Assembly: GCA_937996655.1 (NCBI GenBank)
Contig: CALKUK010000011.1
Location: 62,001 to 126,000 of the forward strand
Origin: an uncultured Sphingomonadaceae bacterium
GTDB lineage: Bacteria; Pseudomonadota; Alphaproteobacteria; Sphingomonadales; Sphingomonadaceae
Length of the DNA stretch: 64,000 bases
Direction of reading: 5' to 3'
Part shown: in pieces, positions 42,292-50,198 of the stretch
How positions within the stretch are numbered: the first letter of the stretch is position 1
How the letters are laid out: each line of letters opens with the position of its first letter
The notes under the pieces: model-generated
Told to the model about the DNA's origin: nothing
What the model saw: the letters and a program-made list of their open reading frames with translations, nothing else
Databases searched by the model: none
Position numbers and translations under genes: made by a program

Positions 42292-42306
42292 GTTCCAACG
42301 TGGAAC
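42292..42306. promoter_or_regulatory. Inverted repeat GTTCCA-ACG-TGGAAC upstream of TetR
   Basis: A perfect 6-bp inverted repeat 20 bases upstream of the TetR start at 42271, in the gap after the ferredoxin. Its placement suits an autoregulatory operator; not otherwise supported. Confidence 0.4.
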
Positions 42307-42414
42307 TGGCCTCCGGCTTTGCACAACATGCAGCGTTTCCCAGTCCTGTCCTGCGGCTTTGCAACCATTTTCGAGCGCGTTCAAGAGGCCGGTCTGGGGG
42401 CGCACACGCCGCTT

Positions 42415-42609
42415 TTAATTCCCGACCGACAAGGCACCTTCCGGACAGTTGCGGACGGCGATGCGGACCTTGTCTTCCAACTCCTGCGGCACTTCCTCTT
42501 GAAGGATGACGCATTTTCCCAGAGTATCGTCGGTAGCGAACACTTCGGGGCATTTTTCCTCGCAATGGGCGTGGCCACTGCAGACGTTCAAATTGACGCG
42601 GACTTTCAT
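42415..42609 (-). CDS. Small ferredoxin for a P450 ([3Fe-4S]-type)
   Basis: A 64-residue ferredoxin. Cluster ligands are C10 and C16 (CSGHAHC) and C55 (NCPEGAL), the three-cysteine pattern of P450-linked [3Fe-4S] ferredoxins; H13 occupies the place of the fourth cysteine found in [4Fe-4S] proteins. Two further cysteines (C20, C33) are unusual. Its ATG overlaps the P450 stop as ATGA, so the two are translated together and it is surely the electron donor of that P450. No ferredoxin reductase gene is in the window. Confidence 0.9.
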   Translation of the reverse strand: MKVRVNLNVCSGHAHCEEKCPEVFATDDTLGKCVILQEEVPQELEDKVRIAVRNCPEGALSVGN

Positions 42610-43838
42610 TTCTTCACATCCCATACCAAAGGAAGGTTGTTGACCGTGATTGTGCTGCTGGCGTCCAGTTCCAGCATCGCGCCCGGCTTTACAGAAAAGC
42701 GCGGGATACGCTTCATCCATTCTTCCAGAACAATCCGTACCTCGGTGCGCGCGAAGTGGGACCCCAGGCAGCGGTGTGGACCGGCGCCGAACGTCAGATG
42801 CTGGTTGACCTCGCGGTCGAGTACCACTTCATCCGGCCGCGGGAATACCTTTGCATCACGGTTGGCAACAGAGAGCGGCACGAGGATCATGTCGCCCGTC
42901 TTGAGTGGCGCTCCATGCAGGACATAGTCATGTTTCACGCAGCGCGTGGTGGATACAATGCCGGTGATCCGCAGCATTTCCTCGGCCGCATCGTTGACAC
43001 GATCCGGGTTGTTGATGAGAAATTCCTGAGCTTCCGGATGCGTGGCAAGGTAACGCCATGCCGTCACAAAGGTGGCAGGAACAGTGTCGAGGCTGGCGAC
43101 AAAAAGCTGGAAGCCCATGTCGATCACTTCCTGCCGCGTCATCCGGCGGTCACCCTCTGACTCGATGGTCGCCTCGTGGAGGAGGTGCGAGATCAAATCG
43201 TTCTCTGGCTCGGCAAGGCGCTTGTCGATAAACTTGACGACGTAATCAAGAATGGCCCCGCCGCCGACCGCTCGTTCTTCCTTGCTGCCACGGAAGAACT
43301 GGTCGACCCAAGGCATGAAGCCGTCCAGAGCAGCGTCATCAGAGGGATACCCGATCATGCTCATCAGGATGCGGGTGGGCATACGTTGCGAAAACTGGCT
43401 GACAAACTCGCACTCGCCGGTATCCGCAAACGCGTCGATCACATCTATGGTGACGGCTCTGACGTTGTCTTCGAGCAAACGCACTGCTTTGGGCGTGAAC
43501 AGCGGTGCAAGCAGCGCGCGATATTTCTTATGCTCCGGCGCATCCAATTCGATGGGCTTCATCTTCCAGGGGCGCGACGTATCCTTGGGCAAACCCATCG
43601 GGCAATTTGAACTGTCGTCCGACCGCATGACGTCTCGCGCGTCATTGAAGCTTCGGACAACCCAATGACCGCCATTGCGGGGCGTCCAGAAAACGGGTGG
43701 GAAATTGTCCTTGTCCATCCGCTCATAGACATAGGCGATAGGGTCGGTTTCGGGCGTGATCATCGCCTTTGCCCGAAAGTCGAAATCCCGAACCAGATCA
43801 GTCGGGACATGCGATGGTACTGCTGCCACCTCGCTCAT
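42606..43838 (-). CDS. Cytochrome P450, class I bacterial type (with ferredoxin)
   Basis: A 410-residue P450 with the heme loop FGAGPHRCLGSH (Cys357), K-helix EEMLR and an I-helix segment ASLDT where canonical AGxDT has Gly, a variation seen in many CYPs. N-terminal VFWTPRNGGHWVV is like the P450cam/CYP101-type enzymes. It should hydroxylate a hydrophobic substrate using the ferredoxin encoded immediately downstream. ATG 43838 is preceded by GGAGAGG. Upstream lie two tandem palindromes (43902-43933), so expression is probably TetR-controlled. Substrate unknown; terpenoid-like compounds are typical of this group. Confidence 0.9.
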   Translation of the reverse strand: MSEVAAVPSHVPTDLVRDFDFRAKAMITPETDPIAYVYERMDKDNFPPVFWTPRNGGHWVVRSFNDARDVMRSDDSSNCPMGLPKDTSRPWKMKPIELDAPEHKKYRALLAPLFTPKAVRLLEDNVRAVTIDVIDAFADTGECEFVSQFSQRMPTRILMSMIGYPSDDAALDGFMPWVDQFFRGSKEERAVGGGAILDYVVKFIDKRLAEPENDLISHLLHEATIESEGDRRMTRQEVIDMGFQLFVASLDTVPATFVTAWRYLATHPEAQEFLINNPDRVNDAAEEMLRITGIVSTTRCVKHDYVLHGAPLKTGDMILVPLSVANRDAKVFPRPDEVVLDREVNQHLTFGAGPHRCLGSHFARTEVRIVLEEWMKRIPRFSVKPGAMLELDASSTITVNNLPLVWDVKK

Positions 43839-43901
43839 GTGTAAATCCTCTCCAAATGCGGCGATTTCGGCCAATCCGGCAATCTTCGATCAGCCAAGAA
43901 T

Positions 43902-43933
43902 ATACATCACTGTATTAATATACATTGATGTAT
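43902..43933. promoter_or_regulatory. Two tandem TetR-type operators
   Basis: ATACATCACTGTAT (43902-43915) and ATACATTGATGTAT (43920-43933) are separated by four bases. Each is palindromic (ATACA/TGTAT and ATACAT/ATGTAT), and the outer ATACATCA/TGATGTAT arms also form a larger inverted repeat. They lie 64 bases before the P450 start, as expected for a repressor target. Confidence 0.7.
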
Positions 43934-43977
43934 GTCAAGCTACATGGGTTTTTGGGATCCAAGCAATCCCGACGCGA

Positions 43978-44011
43978 AACACCCGGCCAGAAAGTCAGTC
44001 GGCCGGGTGTT
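43978..44011 (-). terminator. Terminator-like hairpin after the amidohydrolase
   Basis: A perfect 11-bp stem (AACACCCGGCC and its complement) with a 12-base loop, 20 bases past the stop of the minus-strand amidohydrolase at 44031. Only three T follow on the minus strand. Confidence 0.7.
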
Positions 44012-44030
44012 CGGTCGAACATCGTGCCGA

Positions 44031-45371
44031 CTACTCGGCCGCGGTTGCCATCTCTTCGAGGTCGCCTTTGTCAGCCAGCGTTACCCATGCATCGCCAGCC
44101 GTGACGGGGCGGCTCGGGTCGCCGATCACGCGGGCGTCCTTGCCGGGCATCGAGCGGACTTCGATATCCCAACCCTTGGCCATTTCGCGCAGGGCGCCAA
44201 CATTGGCCTTGTCGCGACCACCAACCTGGGCAATCGGATCGACGCCGAAGAAGTCGAAGACGTTCTTGTGGGTGATTTTGTCGATCATGCGGTCATCAAG
44301 GTTCTTCACATTTTCAAACAGCTCCTCCGCCACTGTCGGCCAAGTGCAGTCTGAATGCGGATAGTCACACTCATAAGCGATGATGTCTTCGCCTATGGCT
44401 TTGTAGCTTTCGCAGCCGAACTTGTCCTCGATGAAGCAGGACAGGAAATGTTCGCGGAATACTTCAGAAGGCAGCTTTCCGCCCCAATCGCACCGGATCC
44501 ATGGACCGTGATGCTTGTATGTGAAATCGGCTCGTTCAAGAAAATAAGGTATCCAGCCGATTCCCCCTTCAGAGAGTGAGATTTTCAGGTTCGGATACCG
44601 AAGCAGCGCGCGTAGGTGGAGTAGATCGGCCGCGTCGGTGGAAATTGCCATCGGCAATGCCGTAATCCAGGCGGAAATGGGTGACTGCTCCGATGCATAA
44701 GGTGGGGCGATGCCCGTTCCGATGTGACAATTCAGCACGACATGTTCATCGTTGCAGAAGGCCCAGAAGGGTTCCCAGGTATCGTCATGGATTGGCTTGA
44801 TGCCAGCCCGCAGTGACGGGTTGGACGGGAAGGACACTGACCGGCAGCCTTTTTTCACCAAGCGCTTCATCTCACGCATCGTGGCATCCATATCCCAAAG
44901 CGGCAGGATGGCTGTCGGGATGTAGCGGCCAGTATGCGGCCCGCACCATTCGTCAATGTGCCAGTCGTTATAGGCGGCGATCACACGTTCTGCGTTGGCC
45001 TTGTCCTTTGCCTGATAGAACCAGCTGCCGTCGAATTTCGGGAAGGATGGGAAACAGACCGAAGTCAGAATGCCGCCGGCGTTCATGTCCTTGATGCGTT
45101 CATCCGGATCCCAAGTCGCCTTGCGCATCTGGTGAATGCCGGCAGGTTCCGTGCCATATTCTTCTTTGGGACGACCAACGACAGCATTCAGACCGACATT
45201 GTAAGTTTTGACGCCTTCATGCTCCCAATCCCAGATCCCATTTCCAAGATTGTCGTGGACATAGCGCGGCGCAAGCTTGAGATGTTCCTTGCTCAGATGC
45301 TGCTCAAACATGGTGGGTGGTTCGATGATGTGATCGTCAACGCTTGCGATCACCATATCGTTCAATTTCAT
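44031..45371 (-). CDS. ACMSD-like amidohydrolase (amidohydrolase family 2)
   Basis: A 446-residue TIM-barrel metal enzyme: SVDDHIIEPPTMF at the N-terminus, LNCHIGTGIAPPY in the middle, SEGGIGWIPYFLERADF, then YECDYPHSDCTWP holding the catalytic-type Asp. These blocks match the amidohydrolase at 62481 almost word for word (GLNAVVGRP, SEGGIGW, YECDYPHSD), so the two are paralogues distinct from the 28287/31441 pair. The reaction may be decarboxylation or C-C hydrolysis of a ring-derived acid. It is divergent from the P450 at 45683 across a 311-base gap that carries candidate operators. Confidence 0.9.
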   Translation of the reverse strand: MKLNDMVIASVDDHIIEPPTMFEQHLSKEHLKLAPRYVHDNLGNGIWDWEHEGVKTYNVGLNAVVGRPKEEYGTEPAGIHQMRKATWDPDERIKDMNAGGILTSVCFPSFPKFDGSWFYQAKDKANAERVIAAYNDWHIDEWCGPHTGRYIPTAILPLWDMDATMREMKRLVKKGCRSVSFPSNPSLRAGIKPIHDDTWEPFWAFCNDEHVVLNCHIGTGIAPPYASEQSPISAWITALPMAISTDAADLLHLRALLRYPNLKISLSEGGIGWIPYFLERADFTYKHHGPWIRCDWGGKLPSEVFREHFLSCFIEDKFGCESYKAIGEDIIAYECDYPHSDCTWPTVAEELFENVKNLDDRMIDKITHKNVFDFFGVDPIAQVGGRDKANVGALREMAKGWDIEVRSMPGKDARVIGDPSRPVTAGDAWVTLADKGDLEEMATAAE

Positions 45372-45682
45372 GATTCAGGTCCTTTCCTCGACAACATTCC
45401 GGAAGGTCGCCCGCGTGGGTCGAAGCTCCGACTCGCTATGCCTGTGCATTTCGCGAGGCAGAGGATTCCAAATTGACGGTTCGACATCTTTGACGTGAGT
45501 CAAAGCTTGCGAAAATAGATGACGACGCGTTACTTTTTTCGTCTGGCGTATTTCTCACTTGAACATGCAGATTGTATGTCAAATGCGAATGGCATAATCA
45601 GATGATGCGATGGCGCGTCGCCGGAATGACACATGTGCGACGCTGACCAGGCAAACGAATGCACGTATAAGAGAGGGCCCAA
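45372..45682. promoter_or_regulatory. Divergent intergenic region with candidate operators
   Basis: 311 bases without a gene, between the amidohydrolase and the P450. It holds CTTTGACGTGAGTCAAAG (45488-45505, perfect 7-bp arms), a GCGTCGC/GCGACGC repeat (45615-45643) flanking CACATGTG, and TGACGGTTCGACA (45474-45486), which nearly repeats in front of the paralogous amidohydrolase at 62481. AGAGAGGG serves the P450 start. Confidence 0.55.
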
Positions 45683-46909
45683 ATGCCAGAAGCGTCTCCG
45701 AAACCCGCGTTTTCATTGCCCGGCCATGTTCCGCCTGCGCTCTTTTGGGACTGCGACGTCACGTCCTTTGCCCAACAGTTCGATGATCCATTTGTCGGAA
45801 TAAAAGCCCTTCAGGCAAAGGGCGATTTTCTCTATCTGCGTGGGGTTTCACGCGGGCAGTCGGGCTGGATGCCAACACGGTTTTCGTTGATCCAGGAAGT
45901 GTTCATGGACGCGAAGAACTTTTCGAATGTGAATAGCATCGGCGTGGGTCCCTTGATGGGCGTCGACTGGCGACTCAACCCTCTGGAGTATGATCCGCCT
46001 GAGCACATGGCTTATCGTCAGGTGCTCCAGCCGTTCTTTCAGCCGAGCGCAATCAATGGTTATGATGCTTTGATCCGTGGCGTCGCGCGGGAACTGATTG
46101 CAAAGATCCGAGGCAAGGGCCGGATCAACTTCATTGAAGAATTTGCCAGCCTGTTTCCGTCTTACATATTCCTGGATCTGTTTGGTTTGCCGCGAGAAGA
46201 GTTGCCCACATTCTTTAAGTGGGAACATGCCTTCACGCGATCCGGCGACATGTCCGTCCGGGCGTGGGGCGCGCGGTCCATATTGGGCTATCTCGAAAAG
46301 CACGTTGAACTTCGGCGCGCTTCGCCCCGAGACGACTTGATGACGTCGATCATAAATGGCCAGGTCAAGGGTCGCCCGCTCAACCATGGTGAGATCATGG
46401 GCATGGTTATGGTCCTTTATTTTGGTGGGCTGGACACTGTTCTATCGAGTCTGGGATGGTATTTCCGGCATCTGGCAACGGATCGTGCCCTGCAGATGCG
46501 GCTGCGGAATAACCTGGATGACATCCCCGGCACTGTAGATGAGTTACTCCGCGCATTTGGTGTGGTCGGCACACATCGGCATGTAGTCGACGACATGGAA
46601 TTTCATGGCATTCAGCTCAAAAAGGGAGAGATCGTAATGGTCCCCGGTTGGCTGGCATGCAGAGATGAGCGGCAATATGCGGACCCGCACAGGATTGATC
46701 CCGATCGGAAGGCCCGTCACCTCACGCTCGCTACGGGCGTACACAATTGTCTCGGTGCGCATCTTGCGAAGCGCGAAATCAAGATTGTACTCGAAGAATG
46801 GTTGTCGGCCTTCAGGGATATTCGGGTGTCCGATGGCATGCCTCAAAAATGGAATGCGACCGGCGTCTGGGCCATGACCGAGCTTTGGCTTGATCTTGAT
46901 CCGGTGTGA
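45683..46909 (+). CDS. Cytochrome P450, second copy
   Basis: A 408-residue P450. The I-helix FGGLDTVLSS and the K-helix DELLRAFG are canonical. The heme loop is LATGVHNCLGAH with Cys356: the usual leading Phe is Leu, a change rarely seen but compatible with heme binding. The opening PALFWDCDV and LNPLEYDPPEHMAYR blocks are bacterial class I style. It would hydroxylate a hydrophobic compound with a ferredoxin supplied from elsewhere (the only one here is at 42415). A SnoaL-like gene follows after 39 bases, so the two may act in turn. AGAGAGGG precedes the ATG. Confidence 0.9.
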   Translation: MPEASPKPAFSLPGHVPPALFWDCDVTSFAQQFDDPFVGIKALQAKGDFLYLRGVSRGQSGWMPTRFSLIQEVFMDAKNFSNVNSIGVGPLMGVDWRLNPLEYDPPEHMAYRQVLQPFFQPSAINGYDALIRGVARELIAKIRGKGRINFIEEFASLFPSYIFLDLFGLPREELPTFFKWEHAFTRSGDMSVRAWGARSILGYLEKHVELRRASPRDDLMTSIINGQVKGRPLNHGEIMGMVMVLYFGGLDTVLSSLGWYFRHLATDRALQMRLRNNLDDIPGTVDELLRAFGVVGTHRHVVDDMEFHGIQLKKGEIVMVPGWLACRDERQYADPHRIDPDRKARHLTLATGVHNCLGAHLAKREIKIVLEEWLSAFRDIRVSDGMPQKWNATGVWAMTELWLDLDPV

Positions 46910-46948
46910 AATCGCTTTCCCGTTTTTCTGGCCACAAGGAGTGAACGA

Positions 46949-47461
46949 ATGAGCGAGCGCGACCCTGAAATTCAACGCGTGATTGATGAATCGAAAATCC
47001 GATACTTGCTGGATTGCTATCCCCGCGCTCTGGACCGTCAGGATCACGATTTGCTTGCTTCCCTCTTTCACCCGGGAGCGATTGATGATCACGGCGTGTA
47101 CAACGGTCCGGCAGCCGGATTTGTTGACTTCATGCGTGGCGGCTCGAAATCTGGCGTGCACTGGACACACCACAACGGAACCCAAATCGTCGAAATCGAT
47201 GGCGATGTCGCGCATTGCGAGACCTACACTTTGGCGCTATGCCGGATGGGGTCAGAGGGCAGTGAAGGATATGATAAGCAGATTTTCCTGCGCGTCCGTT
47301 ACCTAGATCGGGTTGAAAAGCGGGATGGCGCTTGGAAAATCGCGCATCGGCGCGTGGTTTATTCGCCCTGCCACATTATGGAATCCGCCACACAATTTCC
47401 ATTGACGCCCGAGTGCATGTTGGAAGGTGCTGTCGGTGTCGATCCAGTCTACCAATGGTAA
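46949..47461 (+). CDS. SnoaL-like (NTF2-fold) protein
   Basis: A 170-residue NTF2-fold protein with the family landmarks: an N-terminal helix with YPRALDRQDHDLLASLFHPG, a VHWTHHNGTQIVEIDG strand, and a C-terminal WKIAHRRVVYSP. This pattern fits the SnoaL_4 group, which includes dehydratases, isomerases and ring-cyclising enzymes working on alicyclic or aromatic compounds. AGGAGTGA gives a strong start at ATG 46949. It is co-directional with the P450, so it could dehydrate or isomerise the hydroxylated product. Substrate unknown. Confidence 0.85.
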   Translation: MSERDPEIQRVIDESKIRYLLDCYPRALDRQDHDLLASLFHPGAIDDHGVYNGPAAGFVDFMRGGSKSGVHWTHHNGTQIVEIDGDVAHCETYTLALCRMGSEGSEGYDKQIFLRVRYLDRVEKRDGAWKIAHRRVVYSPCHIMESATQFPLTPECMLEGAVGVDPVYQW

Positions 47462-47481
47462 CGGGGCATCCGCGAGATGCG

Positions 47482-48108
47482 CTAAGTCAAATTGCCCAAT
47501 AGCGTGTTGATGGCGGCTGTCGCTGCCGCAACGGCCTGTGCATCGTCAGGTGCATTGGCAACGTACAGCGATGCTTCGTTGATGATTGCAAGGATAAGTA
47601 GGGAAAGAGGCTCGACCGCCTGCTCGCGCACCAGGCCCGCCATCATGCCGTCTTCCAATGCACGTGTGATGACAGCCAGCCCATAGTGCGCCTCAAGCGC
47701 GCGCCATTCGGACCACCCCAAAACGGCCGGCCCATCCTGCAGCAGGATCCGTTGCACTTCCGGCTTGCGCGCAGCCACAAAGAACTGGGCCAATTTCTCT
47801 TTCAGTCCATGCCACAGCCGGCCATCACCGGGCACAGGTTGCTCCAACATCGTGTGATCAAGAAGATCATCCTGAACCGCGTGAAAGACCGCTCTGAACA
47901 AGTCATCTTTTTGCGGAAAATGATGATAGAGCGCGCCGCGCGTGACTTGCGCGCAGTCCACGATTTCGTGCGTACCGGTTGCAAAATACCCCTTCTCGGC
48001 AAACAGGCGCCGCGCGGCCGCGATCAGGTCGGACTTCGTCTTTTCGGCCTGCTCGGCACGAAGGTTTCTGGGGGCATTCACGGTCTGTGCCTGTTCGATG
48101 CTGCCCAT
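47482..48108 (-). CDS. TetR family transcriptional regulator
   Basis: A 208-residue regulator: helix-turn-helix in AARRLFAEKGYFATGTHEIV and DCAQVTRGALYHHFPQKDDL, then a helical domain of the usual size. It is the second of two tandem TetR genes on the minus strand; its ATG lies three bases beyond the stop of the first (48112) without a separate ribosome-binding site, so the two are translationally coupled. Convergent with the SnoaL-like gene. Possible targets include the P450-SnoaL unit, the SDR at 48950 or their own promoter. Confidence 0.88.
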   Translation of the reverse strand: MGSIEQAQTVNAPRNLRAEQAEKTKSDLIAAARRLFAEKGYFATGTHEIVDCAQVTRGALYHHFPQKDDLFRAVFHAVQDDLLDHTMLEQPVPGDGRLWHGLKEKLAQFFVAARKPEVQRILLQDGPAVLGWSEWRALEAHYGLAVITRALEDGMMAGLVREQAVEPLSLLILAIINEASLYVANAPDDAQAVAAATAAINTLLGNLT

Positions 48109-48111
48109 CGC

Positions 48112-48795
48112 TCAAGCGGCGCCAAGGATGTGCGCGATCATATGAGCGGAGGCATCAATCAATGAGGCAGAGGTGAGCCCGCTATCTGTCTGCGCGAGCG
48201 GAGTTACGGCAGCCAAGCGTTCCAGCAATGTTAGGATAGCCGCTGCCGCAGACAGGGTATGCAGGTCCTTTGAGACACGGCCGGCATCCTGCGCCCTCTT
48301 GATCGGTTCCATCAGCGCGGCCAAAATAGGTTGGGCGGCCCGGTGTCGGGCTTCAAGAAAACGCTGGTCACCTTCTTCGGCTGCCAGATTCCGCACGCGG
48401 AAAACCGTGCGATGCACGGTCCATGCATCGCAATAGGCGCGGACAAACTTGCGTGCGATGGCAAGGCCATCTGAACCACACCAGTCAAGTTTCAACAGGT
48501 TCATGAGTTCCGGATTAGACTGCTCTGCCGTTTCAAGCGCGGCCAGCACGACTTCAGGTACGCCTTCAAAATAGACATAAAAGGTCGCGGGCGACGTTTC
48601 TGCCGTTCGCGCCACCTCTGCAACGGTCAGATCTCTAAGACCATGGGTTTCCAATAGGGCGACAGTGACGTCTATCAGTCGCTGCCGTGTCCTCCGCCCT
48701 TTGGTTCCCAGGCGCTGGCCATTCTGGTTCACACCTGCGGTTTCCTTGTCAGCCAAGGTCAAGTCGGAGTGTTCCATGGCCATTGCTTCGCTCAT
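48112..48795 (-). CDS. TetR family transcriptional regulator
   Basis: A 227-residue regulator. After a 30-residue tail, the helix-turn-helix reads LIDVTVALLETHGLRDLTVA and EVARTAETSPATFYVYFEGV, typical TetR with the YxYF turn. ATG 48795 is used; an in-frame ATG at 48783 is an alternative. It is divergent from the SDR at 48950, with an imperfect palindrome (48855-48868) in the gap, so it may control that SDR and the tandem pair. Two unlike TetRs in one operon may respond to different ligands. Confidence 0.88.
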   Translation of the reverse strand: MSEAMAMEHSDLTLADKETAGVNQNGQRLGTKGRRTRQRLIDVTVALLETHGLRDLTVAEVARTAETSPATFYVYFEGVPEVVLAALETAEQSNPELMNLLKLDWCGSDGLAIARKFVRAYCDAWTVHRTVFRVRNLAAEEGDQRFLEARHRAAQPILAALMEPIKRAQDAGRVSKDLHTLSAAAAILTLLERLAAVTPLAQTDSGLTSASLIDASAHMIAHILGAA

Positions 48796-48854
48796 CGAAA
48801 TTCAATCCATCGCTAAGTGTCGACCAGACTGGCCCGTTATGACCACTTCAACCT

Positions 48855-48868
48855 GTCACATAAGTGAC
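48855..48868. promoter_or_regulatory. Operator-like palindrome GTCACATAAGTGAC
   Basis: Five-base arms GTCAC/GTGAC around ATAA in the divergent gap between the tandem TetR genes and the SDR. The position favours it as target of one of the two regulators. Confidence 0.5.
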
Positions 48869-48949
48869 GCCCCTTCAATAATCGGTTGCGTCGGTTCACA
48901 GGGCACCGCATGTAGAGAAGCATAACGAGTTTGTTAAGAGGAGGGCGCT

Positions 48950-49726
48950 TTGGGATTGCTGGACGGGAAAGTCGCAATTGTGACAGGTGGGTCCAAAGGC
49001 ATGGGCCGGCATTTCGTACAGGCGCTTGTCGATGAAGGCGCTAAAGTCGGGTGTCTCGCCCGCCAATCAGCTGAACTGGACAACGTCCAGCTTGCCCTTG
49101 GCGATGCCGTTTTGGCGGTGCCGTGTGATGTCTCATCATCCGCTGACGTAGATGCGGCTGTGGCTGCCATTGTCACCAAATTTGGCCGACTAGACATTAT
49201 CGTCAATAACGCCGGCATCTTTCACCCCTTCTTGATCGAGACCGCCACGGATGCGCAAGTCAGGCAGCATATTGGCCTGAATATCGAAGGCGTGATGTGG
49301 CTTTCGCGCGCGGCAATTCCGCATTTGCGCAAGACGCAGGGACAGATTGTTTCCATCACCAGCGAGTCTGTACGCCATCCCTTCCCGATGCTGTCGGTAT
49401 ATGCCGCGACCAAAGCGGCAGTGGAGACATTTTCGGAAGCGCTGCGCGACGAAATCCGATCGGATAATATTCGGGTATCGGTTCTTCGTTCGGGGTCTGT
49501 TGCAGGCGGCTCAGGCAGCGCGGGGTGGCCTGCCGGGGCGGCAGAAGCCTTCTACAAGAAGATCGTGGAGACTGGACATGCGCACATGGCGGGAGAAGCC
49601 GCTTCACCAGAGTCCATGGCGAAGGCGCTTCTCTCTATCGTCACTTTGCCGCCGGATGTCAGTGCTGATCTGATTGAAGTCCGTTCGGCGCGTGTAGGGG
49701 TGCCTGAAGGCGCGAAGGACGTCTGA
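48950..49726 (+). CDS. SDR family oxidoreductase
   Basis: A 258-residue short-chain dehydrogenase: TGGSKGMGRHFV, NNAGIFHP, catalytic Ser in ITSESVRH and YAATKAAVETFS. The C-terminal half departs from the FabG type (no IDGG-like end), resembling broad-specificity dehydrogenases or ketoreductases. The start is TTG 48950, set by the strong AGAGGAGGG just upstream; no ATG nearby would give the full cofactor fold. It follows the divergent TetR pair and ends abutting the convergent DUF35 stop (TGATCA). It likely oxidises an alcohol formed in the pathway. Confidence 0.88.
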   Translation: MGLLDGKVAIVTGGSKGMGRHFVQALVDEGAKVGCLARQSAELDNVQLALGDAVLAVPCDVSSSADVDAAVAAIVTKFGRLDIIVNNAGIFHPFLIETATDAQVRQHIGLNIEGVMWLSRAAIPHLRKTQGQIVSITSESVRHPFPMLSVYAATKAAVETFSEALRDEIRSDNIRVSVLRSGSVAGGSGSAGWPAGAAEAFYKKIVETGHAHMAGEAASPESMAKALLSIVTLPPDVSADLIEVRSARVGVPEGAKDV

Positions 49727-50122
49727 TCAGGCCAACCGGAAAAAGGGCACAAATACGTCATCCCTTTCCTCGAAATCGACCGTGACGGCGGCGCCAATGG
49801 TGATCCCAGCGAGGTCATCAGCGTCCAAGCGCGCAGTCATGCGGACGCCCGGTTGATCGTCGAGGTCGACGACGGCCAATGCATAGGGGACCTTCAGATC
49901 GGGAAGCCAAGCTTGCCGGTTGATCGTATATGTGTGGATTGTCCCTTTGCCCGACGAAACGACGGGCGTAACTTTCCGTGACAAACATTTCGGACACATC
50001 AGTTGCGGCGGATGTATGCGGTGATCGCAAAGGCTGCACACCATGATCCGCAGCTCTCCATTGCTGCCTCCCGTCCAGAAGGCTTCGTTCTCTGGTGTCA
50101 ACTCGGGCAGGGGAAGACCCAC
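49727..50122 (-). CDS. DUF35 OB-fold protein with zinc ribbon
   Basis: A 131-residue protein with the zinc-ribbon cysteines CSLCDHRIHPPQLMCPKC and an OB fold after it (GTIHTYTINRQAWLPD, YALAVVDLDDQPGVRM, AVTVDFEERDDVFVP). The start is GTG 50122, with AAAGGG upstream; the longer open frame reaches back through the divergent thiolase-like gene and cannot be real. It lies head-to-head with that gene, 76 bases apart, so the two probably form one lyase complex and share a promoter region. The C-terminus ends at VPFFRLA, typical of the family. Confidence 0.88.
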   Translation of the reverse strand: MGLPLPELTPENEAFWTGGSNGELRIMVCSLCDHRIHPPQLMCPKCLSRKVTPVVSSGKGTIHTYTINRQAWLPDLKVPYALAVVDLDDQPGVRMTARLDADDLAGITIGAAVTVDFEERDDVFVPFFRLA

Positions 50123-50198
50123 TGACTTTTCCCTTTCAAAAAACTGATGGTCCGTTAACAATAGATGCCACACATTAGAATGCAATGGCGGAGGGTAG

